64,000 bases of DNA from Phycisphaera sp. (GCA_016124975.1 WGMP01000029.1:59946-123945); one strand, 5' to 3'. Shown: positions 17,792-26,184, counted from the first letter of the stretch. The notes: a model not told the origin generated them from the letters alone. Translations and numbers: made by a program.

Positions 17792-19239
17792 GTCTCTCCG
17801 CAGTTCTTGGCCTGCTGGCACTCGCAGCATTTCACCGCGGACAACCCACGGATCTCGCGTGCCCATACCGGGCGGTGCAGGAGGCCGGCCATCGGCAGGT
17901 CGAGCTCGAGCGAGTGGTCGATGAGATCATGAGGACTGGCAGGCTCCCCGCAACGATCGATGCCAGCACGCCGAAAGAGACGCTCCGCGAGCTCATCCTG
18001 GCTGTTGATCAGGAGACATACCTCAAGTCGCGGCAGGAGCGCGATTTCGATAACGGCGGCGTAGCGCTGCATGCGCTTCTCAATCTGCACGGTCCACTAG
18101 AGAGTGGTGCGCCGCCAGGTCTCGTCCATGTCATGCTCTCCCGATGGGATGGAACCATGCGAGGTCCGTTGGAGCGGCATCTCCCGAAGGGAGCCGCCTT
18201 CGACGTCATCGCCGCTGACGGCCCGTGGAACGCCACGGAGCGCCTGAACCTGCTTCCTACGAAGTTCGTCGACACCTACGCCGCCGATCTTGTCGGCTGG
18301 GTTGGAAGCCGCGTGTTTCCTGGCCCGTTCTCGCAACGCCGCCGTGCAATCAGCGGATGGGACAGAGAGGACGACCTTTGTCGTGTCGTCGCGTTCATCG
18401 GCGACTGGGGCGTGGAGCGCTGCGAGGACTTCGCCCGCGCCGAGGACCTGCCAAAGGGCAGCGACGGCACGATCGTTGGGGTGATCCACGCGCTCGCGGG
18501 GATTGCCGCCCGCGCGGAAACTACCCCCATGCTTCGCATCGAGGCGGCTCGATCCATCAATCGGATCTACCGAGCGCTTGATCGCGCGACGGCGAGACTT
18601 GGCGCGGCGGACTCCATTCGTGCGTTCGGATTTCTCCCCTCGTTCCTCACGCTGGCTGCGCTCTCGGGTGCGCCTGCGGGTCTAGGGATGGAGGACGAGT
18701 CAATCGACGCGATCGCGAGGGCGCTGCCGAAGATCACCCAGCTCTCCGACGAGCGAATGAACGACCGCACACTTGCCGCGGTCATCTCCGCACTCGACGC
18801 CAGTTCCGCCGACCTCTGTCGCTTCGCCTCGGCACCTGAGAAGCATGGCCGCCCCGAGGCACAAAACTCCAAGCAACGACGTACAGGTCTCGTTGAAGCG
18901 AGCGCCGCGCTCATCGAACGCGTCAGCGTCCTTCCGACAGACCACCCCGCTTGGACGCTCGACAACCGGGTTGCCTGGGCGAGTGCCTGCGTGAGAGCCC
19001 TCGATGAGATGCGCGACCTCAATTGCGCTGCCATGACGAAGGCGTGGACCCAAGCCAAGTCCGCCCTTCCAGCGAGTTGGGTCACTGAGGCGGAGTCGGC
19101 GGCTGAGACACGGGAATCGACGATTGAGGAACGCCGCAAGGCGCGGGAGAGCCAGCGGGCGGCGTGGCAGCAGGAGTGGAAGGACCGATGGCACCCCGCG
19201 GCCCCGCCGACGCCTCCACCGCGGAGTCCAGAACAGTAG
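17788..19239 (+). CDS. Secreted protein of unknown function
   Basis: I do not recognise this 483-residue protein. The start is GTG 17788, overlapping the stop of the preceding gene as GTGA, with GGGAGGAG just upstream, and it opens a signal peptide (VSLSAVLGLLALAAF). The rest is mostly helical and includes SIRAFGFLPSFLTLAALSG. The C-terminus is charged (ETRESTIEERRKARESQRAA) and then Pro-rich. Translational coupling to the Asp/Cys-repeat protein suggests the two act together outside the cytoplasm. A hairpin follows the stop, so the pair looks like a two-gene operon. Confidence 0.7.
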   Translation: MSLSAVLGLLALAAFHRGQPTDLACPYRAVQEAGHRQVELERVVDEIMRTGRLPATIDASTPKETLRELILAVDQETYLKSRQERDFDNGGVALHALLNLHGPLESGAPPGLVHVMLSRWDGTMRGPLERHLPKGAAFDVIAADGPWNATERLNLLPTKFVDTYAADLVGWVGSRVFPGPFSQRRRAISGWDREDDLCRVVAFIGDWGVERCEDFARAEDLPKGSDGTIVGVIHALAGIAARAETTPMLRIEAARSINRIYRALDRATARLGAADSIRAFGFLPSFLTLAALSGAPAGLGMEDESIDAIARALPKITQLSDERMNDRTLAAVISALDASSADLCRFASAPEKHGRPEAQNSKQRRTGLVEASAALIERVSVLPTDHPAWTLDNRVAWASACVRALDEMRDLNCAAMTKAWTQAKSALPASWVTEAESAAETRESTIEERRKARESQRAAWQQEWKDRWHPAAPPTPPPRSPEQ

Positions 19240-19272
19240 CGCAGATGTTTGAGCACCCGCCGTGGTTTGAGC

Positions 19273-19294
19273 GGCCGCCGCTGTAGCGGCGGCC
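19273..19294 (+). terminator. Hairpin after the two-gene secreted-protein operon
   Basis: GGCCGCCGCT and its exact complement AGCGGCGGCC are separated by two bases, so the effective loop is larger, and TTT follows. It lies 34 bp after the stop of the unknown secreted protein and 48 bp before the convergent gene on the other strand, so it may serve both. Confidence 0.6.
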
Positions 19295-19342
19295 TTTGGC
19301 GATACGCACGCCTCGGCTCCGTCTCACCGATCCGCCGCGCAT

Positions 19343-20200
19343 CTACCGCCCGCCCGCGCCCTTCGTGTACGGCTTCGACTCCTCGCCCGGACTCTCCACC
19401 ACGGCCGCCTCGAGCACGACAAGCAGCGTCTCGCCGCTTTCATCGAGCGCAGGCGCCGACAGCACCGCGCGCTGGCCCGCCTTCAGCGTGAGCGCGTGCG
19501 TCGACGCGCGAGACCGCATGATCGGCGCGCCCACCTCGAGCGAGGTTCCCTCGACCGCCTCGCGCCCCACCATCTGCGAGAACCTCATGGCAAGCTTGCG
19601 GATGGTCACGCTTCCGCCGCTCCCCGCCTCCGCGAGGACCTCGAAGCGCATCCCCTCGAACCTCGGCTCGCCGCGCACCAGGCGGAAGACCCCGGGCTCG
19701 CCCGTCGGCTGCATCGACTCGCTCTCGACCTCGCGGCCGATCTCCACCATGGCCTCCCGACCCGATCGCACGAACAGCCTCGGCGCCGAAATGCAGTGCT
19801 CCGCCGCCTCGGCGGCGAGTCGGTCGATCTCCTTGCCGCCCACGGCGACCTGCATCTCAGGCGCATCCTTCGCGGCGACGAACGGCAGGCCCTTCAGGAT
19901 CGGCACCTGCGGACGCCCCGCCGCCGCGCCCGCATCGCCGCCGCCGACCGCTGCGCCATCGCCGCTGGTTCGCAGTTGGAAGACGCGCAGCGTGACCATG
20001 ATCTGCGACTCGGCAGACGCCGCGGGAGGCGCGGCGTCCTGCGCGCGACCCTCGACCGAAACGCCTTCAACTGAAAGGTCCTCGACCGCGCTCGCGTCGG
20101 CGCCCCCCGCCGCCGCGACACACACGCAACCGAGCGCCATCATCGCGCTCCGTACGCCGTGCCAACGCATGCCTGCCCAGTTCCGAGAGATCCGCTTCAT
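19343..20200 (-). CDS. Exported protein with a secretin-like short domain
   Basis: This 285-residue protein starts with a basic N-terminus and a hydrophobic helix (SAMMALGCVCVAAAGG), so it is probably exported. The segment ISAPRLFVRSGREAMVEIGR matches the pattern of the strand that begins secretin C-terminal domains (aPrv...g..a.i..G), but the rest of a secretin channel is missing. It starts at ATG 20200, overlapping the anti-sigma gene by 4 bp, with GGAG-type bases upstream. Its co-transcription with an ECF sigma/anti-sigma pair suggests an envelope function under that sigma factor (inference). Confidence 0.65.
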   Translation of the reverse strand: MKRISRNWAGMRWHGVRSAMMALGCVCVAAAGGADASAVEDLSVEGVSVEGRAQDAAPPAASAESQIMVTLRVFQLRTSGDGAAVGGGDAGAAAGRPQVPILKGLPFVAAKDAPEMQVAVGGKEIDRLAAEAAEHCISAPRLFVRSGREAMVEIGREVESESMQPTGEPGVFRLVRGEPRFEGMRFEVLAEAGSGGSVTIRKLAMRFSQMVGREAVEGTSLEVGAPIMRSRASTHALTLKAGQRAVLSAPALDESGETLLVVLEAAVVESPGEESKPYTKGAGGR

Positions 20201-20550
20201 GGCCTCGCTCCTTCGCGGCGCATGGGCCGCTCTGATGATTCCGTCACGCAACCGTCACAGGTCCAGCGGCTGATGTCCAACCGCGCCGCCGCACCATCGC
20301 GACTCCAATAGACGGGTACCGCCGTCACGCGCGCCGTCGCCTGCGGGCGATCGTCGCTCCGCGCAACGACCAGCCATACCGCACCGACAAGCGCGACCAG
20401 CGCCGCTACCGCGCGCCACGACTTGGCGTGCCTGCGCAGCGTCGCACCCTGCCGTGCGTCAAGCCGTGCCTCAAGCCGCGACTCGTGACCGGCACGGAAG
20501 GCAGGCCCTGGCGCCGCACGCAGCGCCCGCTCGATCGCCCGATCATCCAT
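20197..20550 (-). CDS. Probable membrane anti-sigma factor
   Basis: This 117-residue protein has a cytoplasmic N-terminus (MDDRAIERALRAAPGPAF), one membrane helix at about residues 44-62 (AVAALVALVGAVWLVV) and a periplasmic tail of about 50 residues. It overlaps the ECF sigma gene by 8 bp and the exported secretin-domain gene by 4 bp. Size, topology and position fit an anti-sigma factor, although no ZAS zinc motif is present. The tail has two Cys (TCDGCVT), which could sense redox or metal. Confidence 0.65.
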   Translation of the reverse strand: MDDRAIERALRAAPGPAFRAGHESRLEARLDARQGATLRRHAKSWRAVAALVALVGAVWLVVARSDDRPQATARVTAVPVYWSRDGAAARLDISRWTCDGCVTESSERPMRREGARP

Positions 20551-21052
20551 GCTGCTCCTCCTTCGACAGGCGTGCCCGCATCTCCGCCAGCGCGCGCGAG
20601 TACCGCGCCGACACCGTCCCCACGGGCTCGTCGAGCACCGCGGCGATCTGCGGGAAACTAAGCCCTGAACGCGCATGGAGCACCACGACCTCGGCCGACA
20701 TCGGCGCGAGCGACGCGAGCGCACCCTGCAACGCCGACCAATCCGACAGAACCTCAGGCGAGGCACCCAGCTCGTCGATCGACCTCTCCGCCTCGAACCC
20801 AGGCACCTCCCGCCGCGGCGCGCGCCGCATCCGGTCGAACGCCCTGTTGCGGATCGCCCGATACGCATACGCCTCGGGATTCTCGATCGAGCCGCGCACG
20901 GCCAGCATCCCCACCAGCGCCTCGTGCACGAGATCCTCGGCCTCGTCGCGCGACCGCGTGAGCGCCGCCGCATACGCCGCAAGCGCACGGTGATGCGCGC
21001 GGTAGAACGCGCCAAGCCACGCGCGCTGAAAAGGATCGGGGGCTCCCGTCAT
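20543..21052 (-). CDS. ECF-family RNA polymerase sigma factor
   Basis: This 169-residue protein has sigma region 2 (YAAALTRSRDEAEDLVHEAL, then AYAYRAIRNRAFDRMRR) and region 4 (SAEVVVLHARSGLSFPQIAA, VGTVSARYSRALAEMR). ATG 21052 was chosen because AAGGGA precedes it and it lies at the usual distance before region 2. It is followed, with an 8-bp overlap, by the membrane anti-sigma gene. Its promoter targets are unknown; autoregulation of this three-gene unit would be typical. Confidence 0.92.
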   Translation of the reverse strand: MTGAPDPFQRAWLGAFYRAHHRALAAYAAALTRSRDEAEDLVHEALVGMLAVRGSIENPEAYAYRAIRNRAFDRMRRAPRREVPGFEAERSIDELGASPEVLSDWSALQGALASLAPMSAEVVVLHARSGLSFPQIAAVLDEPVGTVSARYSRALAEMRARLSKEEQHG

Positions 21053-21115
21053 CGGTCCCTTCCAGACGGACGACGGCTCCAACCGCTGCAAGAAGCGCGC
21101 TGTTCACGCGCAGAT

Positions 21116-21742
21116 TCACCCACGCCCGAGCTCGAAGCGATCCCCCGTCCGTGCATACCAGCTGCCGCCGAGCCGCCCGACCGCGCGCAGCTTCGCGGGG
21201 TCGATGTGCATGCGCTCGCTCGCAAGGCCATCGTCGACGCGCACATGCACGACGCGGCCGAACACGCAGTTGCCTGCGTTGGGCGTTCCGAGCGGCGCGA
21301 ACCGCCGCACTTCGATCGTCTCGCACTCGAAGTGGACCGGGCTCTCGAGAAGCGCAGGCGCCGCGATCCGCGCGCACGCGCGCGGCGTCAGCCCCGCATA
21401 GGCGAACTCGCTCTCGCCGTGCGCCAGCTCCGCCGCGCACTTCACGACCGCCGCGATGTTCGCCTCGGTCGCGATCGACACCGAGAAGCAGCCCGTCCCG
21501 CCTTCCGCCACGGGCTTCGCGTTCGCAAGCGAATCGTTCTCGCTTCCGTCGCGCTTGTTCACGGGGCAGAACATCACCACCATCGGCTCCGCCGACACAC
21601 CGTTAAAGAACGAGAACGGCGCGAGGTTGTGCTCTCCGCGCGCGTTCACCGTGCCAACGACCGCGATCGGCCGCGGCACGATCGCGCCGATCAAGAGGTT
21701 GTAGCGCAGCGCATGCGGCAGGCTTGCGACATCGATCTCCAT
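21116..21742 (-). CDS. Flavin reductase-like domain protein
   Basis: This 208-residue protein matches the flavin reductase/flavoredoxin barrel: LLIGAIVPRPIAVVGTVNAR, then NLAPFSFFNGVSAEPMVVMF, and FECETIEVRRFAPLGTPNAG. Such proteins bind FMN and reduce flavin or act on small substrates; the substrate is not known. The start ATG 21742 lies 1 bp after the stop of the phosphatase gene upstream, so the two are probably co-transcribed. Confidence 0.85.
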   Translation of the reverse strand: MEIDVASLPHALRYNLLIGAIVPRPIAVVGTVNARGEHNLAPFSFFNGVSAEPMVVMFCPVNKRDGSENDSLANAKPVAEGGTGCFSVSIATEANIAAVVKCAAELAHGESEFAYAGLTPRACARIAAPALLESPVHFECETIEVRRFAPLGTPNAGNCVFGRVVHVRVDDGLASERMHIDPAKLRAVGRLGGSWYARTGDRFELGRG

Positions 21743-21743
21743 C

Positions 21744-22250
21744 TCAGCGCTCCTTCCGCGCGGCGACTTCCGCCTCGACATGCGCGAGCAAGCCGTCCAT
21801 CGCGCGCTCGATCATGCCGAGCATCGCGTCGAAGTCCTCCGCGCCGCCGTAGTAGGGATCAGGCAGATCCGCGCCGCCGCCGTTCGGGTCGAACGCGCGC
21901 AGCAGCGCCACCCGCTCGCGCGGTGCGCCCGCACGGAGCACATGGCGCTCATGGGTGCGGTCCATGCACACGAAGAGGTCGTGCGCCGACGCAGCGCGGA
22001 AGTCCGACGCGCGGAGCTCCCGCGCGGTTCCGACGACTGGGTACCCCGCCCGCGCCAGGACACGCACCGAACGCGGGTCGGGCGGCTCCCCTTCGTGAAG
22101 ACCATGTGTGCCCGCGGAGTCGACCGCGAGCCGCTCGAGGAGCCCCGCCTGCGCCGCCCGGGCCCTGAACACGCATTCCGCAGCAGGGCTTCTGCAAATA
22201 TTCCCAGAGCAGACAAAGATCACGCGGTACAGAGCCGACTGTAAGGGCAT
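21744..22250 (-). CDS. Low-molecular-weight protein tyrosine phosphatase
   Basis: This 168-residue enzyme has the P-loop VCSGNICRSP with nucleophile Cys14 and Arg20 (C-x5-R) and the general acid in LPDPYYGG near the C-terminus. Family members remove phosphate from tyrosine residues, and some are arginine phosphatases. ATG 22250 gives the usual short lead before the P-loop. The gene diverges from sthA with 93 bp between the starts and is followed by the flavin reductase-like gene. Confidence 0.93.
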   Translation of the reverse strand: MPLQSALYRVIFVCSGNICRSPAAECVFRARAAQAGLLERLAVDSAGTHGLHEGEPPDPRSVRVLARAGYPVVGTARELRASDFRAASAHDLFVCMDRTHERHVLRAGAPRERVALLRAFDPNGGGADLPDPYYGGAEDFDAMLGMIERAMDGLLAHVEAEVAARKER

Positions 22251-22343
22251 GTCGCGAGTGTATCGCGGCGGATCCGATAGCCTCTCCGTGACGCCCGAGC
22301 CGCGGCGTCGGCTTTCGGTGCACCCTCGACTGCGATCGCTGCG

Positions 22344-23750
22344 ATGGCCTACGACTTCGACCTTCTCGTGATCGGAAGCGGGCCCGCGGGCCAGCGTGCC
22401 GCCGTGCAGGCCGCGAAGGTCGGCAAGCGCGTGGCAATCGTCGAGCGCCAGCGCATGGTCGGCGGCGTGTGCCTTCACACGGGCACCGTGCCGAGCAAGA
22501 CCTTCCGCGAGGCGGTGCTGCAGCTGACGCGCGTGCCCGCGATCGCGGACGGCACGCCAGTCGACCGCCCGCGCCCGACGATCACGGACCTCATCCACCG
22601 CGTGAACGAAGTCGTCGACCGCGAGCTCGAGGTCGTGGCGCGGCAGCTCGCGCGCAACCAGATCGAGCTTCTCAGCGGCTGCGCGTCGTTCGTCGACCCG
22701 CACACCGTGATCGTCGATTCGGGCTCGGGCGCCCGCCAGGCCACCGCGGAGTTCATCCTCATCGCCTGTGGCAGCCGCCCCGCCCCACCGCCGATCCAGG
22801 CGGACCACCGCACGGTCCTCACCAGCGACGACATCATCTGCCTGCCCAAGCTGCCGCGCTCGCTCGCGGTGATCGGCGCAGGCGTGATCGGCATCGAGTA
22901 CGCCTCGATGTTCGCAGAGCTCGGCGTCGAGGTCACGCTGATCGACCGCCACACGCGGCCGCTCGACTTCTGCGACGCGGAGATCGTCGACGAACTCATC
23001 CACCAGATGCGCCAAAAGCGCGTCACCTTCCGCCTCGGCGAGGCCGTGAAGAGGATCGACAGCGGCAAGGGCGTCGGCTGCGCCGCGATCGAGCTCGAGA
23101 GCGGCAAGCACATCGTGGTCGACGCCGTACTCTTCTCGATCGGCCGCGTCGGCGCCACGGACGGCCTCGCGCTCGAGATGGCCGGGCTCACGGCCGACGA
23201 ACGCGGCCGCCTCGCCGTGAACGAGCGCTTCCAGACCGCGGTGCCGCACATTTCTGCGGCGGGCGATGTGATCGGCTTCCCCGCGCTTGCGTCGACGAGC
23301 TCCGAGCAAGGCCGCCTCGCCGTCTGCGCCATGTTCGGCATCGACGCGCGGCCGACCTCGATCGGCTTCCCCTACGGCATCTACTCGATCCCCGAGATCT
23401 CGATGGTCGGCGCGACCGAGGCGCAGCTCACCGAGAAGAAGATCCCCTACGAGGTCGGCGTCGCGCGCTACGCGGAGATCGCGCGCGGCCAGATCCTCGG
23501 CGACGAGAGCGGCCTCTTCAAGATGATCTTCCACCGCGAGACGCGCGCCCTCCTCGGCGTCCACTGCATGGGCACTCAGGCTACAGAGCTGATCCACATC
23601 GGCCAGGCCGTGCTCACGCTCGGCGGCGGGCTCGACTACTTCCTCGACACGGTGTTCAACTATCCGACGCTCGCGGAGTGCTACAAGGTCGCCGCGTACA
23701 ACGCGGCAAACCACCTGCGCGCCGCGAAGGCCGTCGCGGAACCCGTCTGA
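22344..23750 (+). CDS. sthA: Soluble pyridine nucleotide transhydrogenase
   Basis: This 468-residue flavoprotein transfers hydride between NADPH and NAD+. It has the FAD motif GSGPAGQRAAVQAAK, the segment GGVCLHTGTVPSKTFREA, in which only the first of the two redox Cys of disulfide reductases is present, the NAD(P) motif VIGAGVIGIEYASMFAELG, and the second FAD motif ISAAGDVIGFPALAS. The loss of the second Cys with retained TGT(V/I)PSK is the SthA hallmark and separates it from lipoamide dehydrogenase. The length is standard. Confidence 0.94.
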   Translation: MAYDFDLLVIGSGPAGQRAAVQAAKVGKRVAIVERQRMVGGVCLHTGTVPSKTFREAVLQLTRVPAIADGTPVDRPRPTITDLIHRVNEVVDRELEVVARQLARNQIELLSGCASFVDPHTVIVDSGSGARQATAEFILIACGSRPAPPPIQADHRTVLTSDDIICLPKLPRSLAVIGAGVIGIEYASMFAELGVEVTLIDRHTRPLDFCDAEIVDELIHQMRQKRVTFRLGEAVKRIDSGKGVGCAAIELESGKHIVVDAVLFSIGRVGATDGLALEMAGLTADERGRLAVNERFQTAVPHISAAGDVIGFPALASTSSEQGRLAVCAMFGIDARPTSIGFPYGIYSIPEISMVGATEAQLTEKKIPYEVGVARYAEIARGQILGDESGLFKMIFHRETRALLGVHCMGTQATELIHIGQAVLTLGGGLDYFLDTVFNYPTLAECYKVAAYNAANHLRAAKAVAEPV

Positions 23751-23776
23751 GCGCGGGCGATTCTGTGCAGCGTCGC

Positions 23777-23804
23777 TCGACTTCGCGCGGTTCGCGCGTA
23801 TACT
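23777..23804 (+). promoter_or_regulatory. Probable sigma70-type promoter of ssrA
   Basis: TCGACT (23777-23782) and TATACT (23799-23804) are separated by 16 bp, 19 bp before the 5' end of the tmRNA. The -10 matches the consensus at five of six positions. The short leader fits RNase P processing of the tmRNA 5' end. Confidence 0.6.
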
Positions 23805-23823
23805 TCGTTCGTCTTTCACAATC

Positions 23824-24173
23824 GGGGCCGACCAGCATCGACCGGACGAACCCTGTCCATCGTTGCGAGCCGTGGAGCATCCAGGCCACGTAAAAAGGAT
23901 GCACAACAACAACTGCCAACACGCAGTACGCTCTCGCTGCCTAATCCCAGCGACGTGGAGTGGACCCGACGCCCGATGAGGTCCACCCGCGCAAAAAATC
24001 GGGCTGGTTCCAAAGCGACGCCTTACCGCCGCGGGACGAGACAACAGTCAGGCTGGCTTGGGGTTGGCGCCCGCCGCGAGCGGATGCCCCAGGCAAGATT
24101 GAGATCGCGGACACGCTCGTAGATGCGATGGAGAGGACGTCTCGGCACGGGGGTGCGAATCCCCCCGGCTCCA
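23824..24173 (+). ncRNA. ssrA: tmRNA (ssrA)
   Basis: tmRNA rescues stalled ribosomes and tags the nascent peptide. The 5' end GGGGCCG pairs with CGGCTCC near the 3' end, including the G-U pair usual for tmRNA. The 3' part has the T-arm-like GGGGGTGCGAATCCCCCC. The tag frame ends AAC ACG CAG TAC GCT CTC GCT GCC TAA (23918-23944), giving a tag ending NTQYALAA, the classic degradation end. The resume codon upstream is not certain. CCA is not encoded after the discriminator A. It is a one-piece tmRNA of about 350 nt. Confidence 0.95.
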
Positions 24174-24219
24174 CTCAAGCAAACAGCCCCCGCAACGCGG
24201 GGGCTGTTTGCTTGAGTGG
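24171..24219 (+). terminator. Strong intrinsic terminator of ssrA
   Basis: Two perfect 23-base arms (24171-24193 and 24197-24219) around a 3-base AAC, followed by T5 within about 12 bases. The left arm begins inside the last bases of the tmRNA acceptor, so the 3' end must be trimmed after transcription. Confidence 0.88.
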
Positions 24220-24500
24220 AGGCGATTTTTGAGCGGTCGCGGCTGCGGCCGCTCCCTCCGGTGCGAGAACGCGCTCTGGCGCGCACAGCGCCAGAGGCGG
24301 CTGCCGCAAGCAGCCGACGCTCCGAGAACGAACGAGCGAGTGTCGGCGCCACAACGAACGGCCGAGCACTACCCCGATCAGGGGGTGGCGTGCTCGGCAG
24401 TCTCGGCATCGCGTCCTGAATTGTGAATCAGACCACCTCGCAAACCGAACCGCCCCGCGGTCGATTGCTCGACCGCACCACTCGACCCGAGGATTGTCCG
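24220..24500. other. Gene-free stretch with a hairpin before the dockerin-FGE gene
   Basis: No gene is seen. An inverted repeat GCCGAGCAC (24361-24369) / GTGCTCGGC (24390-24398) with an inner CCCC/GGGG pair lies about 100 bp before the next gene and could be a 5' UTR hairpin or a terminator. GAGCGG-type short inverted repeats also occur at 24231-24260. Small open frames here on the minus strand are spurious. Confidence 0.45.
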
Positions 24501-25616
24501 ATGCCAGCGACCAGAATCCGTCCGCGCCTGTCCGCCGCCCTTGTTCTTGCGGTCGTCAGTTCGACCGCCCACGGCGCCGATTGCGTCGGCGACCTTGATC
24601 AGAATGGCTTCGTGGACGCGGCGGACCTCGCTCGCGTCCTCGGCGACTGGGGTCCGTGTCCCAAGTCTTGCGCGAGCGACCTCAATGGCAACGGCTTCGT
24701 CGATGCCCCTGATCTCGCTGCGTTGCTTGCGCAATGGGGTTCATGCGGCCTGCCGTGGGCGACCGTGCTCGAGCAGACTCCCGATCCCGCCGTGGTCATC
24801 GATCCCGCGCTTCGGGGTGCGATTCTCAAGACCGGACTCCCGTGGAGAGTGCGCGACAACGCCACGCAGATCGAGATGGTCCTCGTTCCCAACGGCACCT
24901 TCGACATGGGTGCTTCGCCGGGCAGCATCCACACCTCGAGCTTCTTCGAGTTCCCGATCCACACCGTCACCATCACCGAGCCGTTCTACCTCGGCCGCTA
25001 CGAGGTGACGCAGGCGCAGTGGACTGCAGTCATGGGAACCAACCCCTCCGAGTTCCAGAGCCCAAGCGAGCAGGTCCCAGCATCGCAGGTCGCGAACCGG
25101 CCGGTCGAGCAGGTGTCGTGGGACGACATCCAGGCGTTCCTCGCGACGACGGACATGCGCCTTCCGACCGAGGCCGAGTGGGAGTATGCGTACCGTGCGG
25201 GCACGACGACCGCGTACCACTCGATGCCTGGCTATCCGAGCGGCACCGACGACTACAACCAAGTCGTCAGCATCGCGTGGAACTTCATCGTCGGAAGCGT
25301 GAACTGCACCTCGGGCTCCGCGTGCCAGACCCGTCCAGTCGGGCTGCTCGCTGCGAATGGGTTCGGACTCCACGACATGTCCGGCAATGTGTCGGAGTGG
25401 GTGAACGACTGGTTCTCGCTCGACTACTACGCACAAAGCCCCGCGTTTGATCCGCCCGGGCCGCCCTTTGGCTTCGGCGGCAACCGCACGAGGCGTGGAG
25501 GATCCTGGGGATTCGCGCCCGGCCTCGAACGCTCGTCCGCGCGCGACTTCGGCACGCCGAGCCAGCCGTACAACTTCGTCGGCTTCCGCGTCGCGAAGAC
25601 TCTGAGCGCACAGTAG
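24501..25616 (+). CDS. Secreted FGE-sulfatase-domain protein with N-terminal dockerin-like repeats
   Basis: This 371-residue protein has a signal peptide (ALVLAVVSSTAHGA), then two dockerin-like EF-hand repeats (DLDQNGFVDAADLARVLGDW and DLNGNGFVDAPDLAALLAQW), then a formylglycine-generating-enzyme fold from about residue 135: IEMVLVPNGTFDMGA, RYEVTQAQWTAVMG, MRLPTEAEWEYAYRAGT, GLHDMSGNVSEWV, RRGGSW and VGFRVAK. The two catalytic Cys that follow RGGS in true FGE are absent (GGSWGFAPGLERSS), so it is probably a binding or structural member. GAGG precedes ATG 24501. Dockerin at the N-terminus is unusual, since these repeats are usually C-terminal. Confidence 0.88.
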   Translation: MPATRIRPRLSAALVLAVVSSTAHGADCVGDLDQNGFVDAADLARVLGDWGPCPKSCASDLNGNGFVDAPDLAALLAQWGSCGLPWATVLEQTPDPAVVIDPALRGAILKTGLPWRVRDNATQIEMVLVPNGTFDMGASPGSIHTSSFFEFPIHTVTITEPFYLGRYEVTQAQWTAVMGTNPSEFQSPSEQVPASQVANRPVEQVSWDDIQAFLATTDMRLPTEAEWEYAYRAGTTTAYHSMPGYPSGTDDYNQVVSIAWNFIVGSVNCTSGSACQTRPVGLLAANGFGLHDMSGNVSEWVNDWFSLDYYAQSPAFDPPGPPFGFGGNRTRRGGSWGFAPGLERSSARDFGTPSQPYNFVGFRVAKTLSAQ

Positions 25617-25722
25617 CCCGATCACTCTCCGCGCAAACCGGCCCGCATCCGAACCGCGCGTCCTTGCACGGCCGTGGCTGCCGAGCCTGTCCGCCCCCGC
25701 CTCTCTCCAAGACATCACGGCA

Positions 25723-26184
25723 TCACGATTTGCGCGGCGGGACCAAGCGGTCGAATGGCTGGCGGTCAAGGCTGCCCGTCGCAGCCTGCGCACGCCACGC
25801 TCGAACGAGCGCGACCCATGCGCGAGTCCTCCGCAGTTCGAGCAGGAGGTCGCGTGGCAGCGCAGCCGTCGCCTCGTGGATGGCGTAGCACACCAGGCGA
25901 TGCCCTTCATTCTTCCCATCGCCGTCCGTGCGCTCGACGGCCGCGTACAGCGGGTGGACGGTGTCGCCCTTCTTCATGGTTCGCGCATACTTCGAGTGGA
26001 AGAGAATCGGCGCATCCGTGATCGCACATCGGTAGTTCTGGCTGCGCGCGAGCTGATACCAGTACCCGACGCTCATTCCATGGCGCGGCTGGTTCCGCTT
26101 CGCCCATCCATGCGCGCCGAGCTCGTCTACGAAGTCGTCGGTGCGGACTCGGATCCTGCGCTTGGTTCCCTTTGACTTTGTCAT
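25723..26184 (-). CDS. Small HNH-nuclease-like protein, function uncertain
   Basis: This 153-residue protein begins with a basic region (MTKSKGTKRRIRVRTDDF). The middle, NYRCAITDAPILFHSK, HPLYAAVERTDGDGKNEGHR and LVCYAIHEATAALP, resembles the layout of HNH endonucleases that have C-x-x-T near the start, P-(S/A)-(V/I)-(D/E)-R and N..LVC later. The usual metal His-Asn set is not complete (NEGHRLVC), so activity is doubtful. A strong GGAGGAGG site precedes ATG 26184. It stands alone between two unrelated genes. The HNH link is inference from pattern. Confidence 0.6.
   Translation of the reverse strand: MTKSKGTKRRIRVRTDDFVDELGAHGWAKRNQPRHGMSVGYWYQLARSQNYRCAITDAPILFHSKYARTMKKGDTVHPLYAAVERTDGDGKNEGHRLVCYAIHEATAALPRDLLLELRRTRAWVALVRAWRAQAATGSLDRQPFDRLVPPRKS

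Noticed and set aside
24023..24409. Minus-strand frames with GAGGIRTPVPRR near ssrA
   Set aside because: Such frames are typical false genes translated from the tmRNA 3' end and its terminator.
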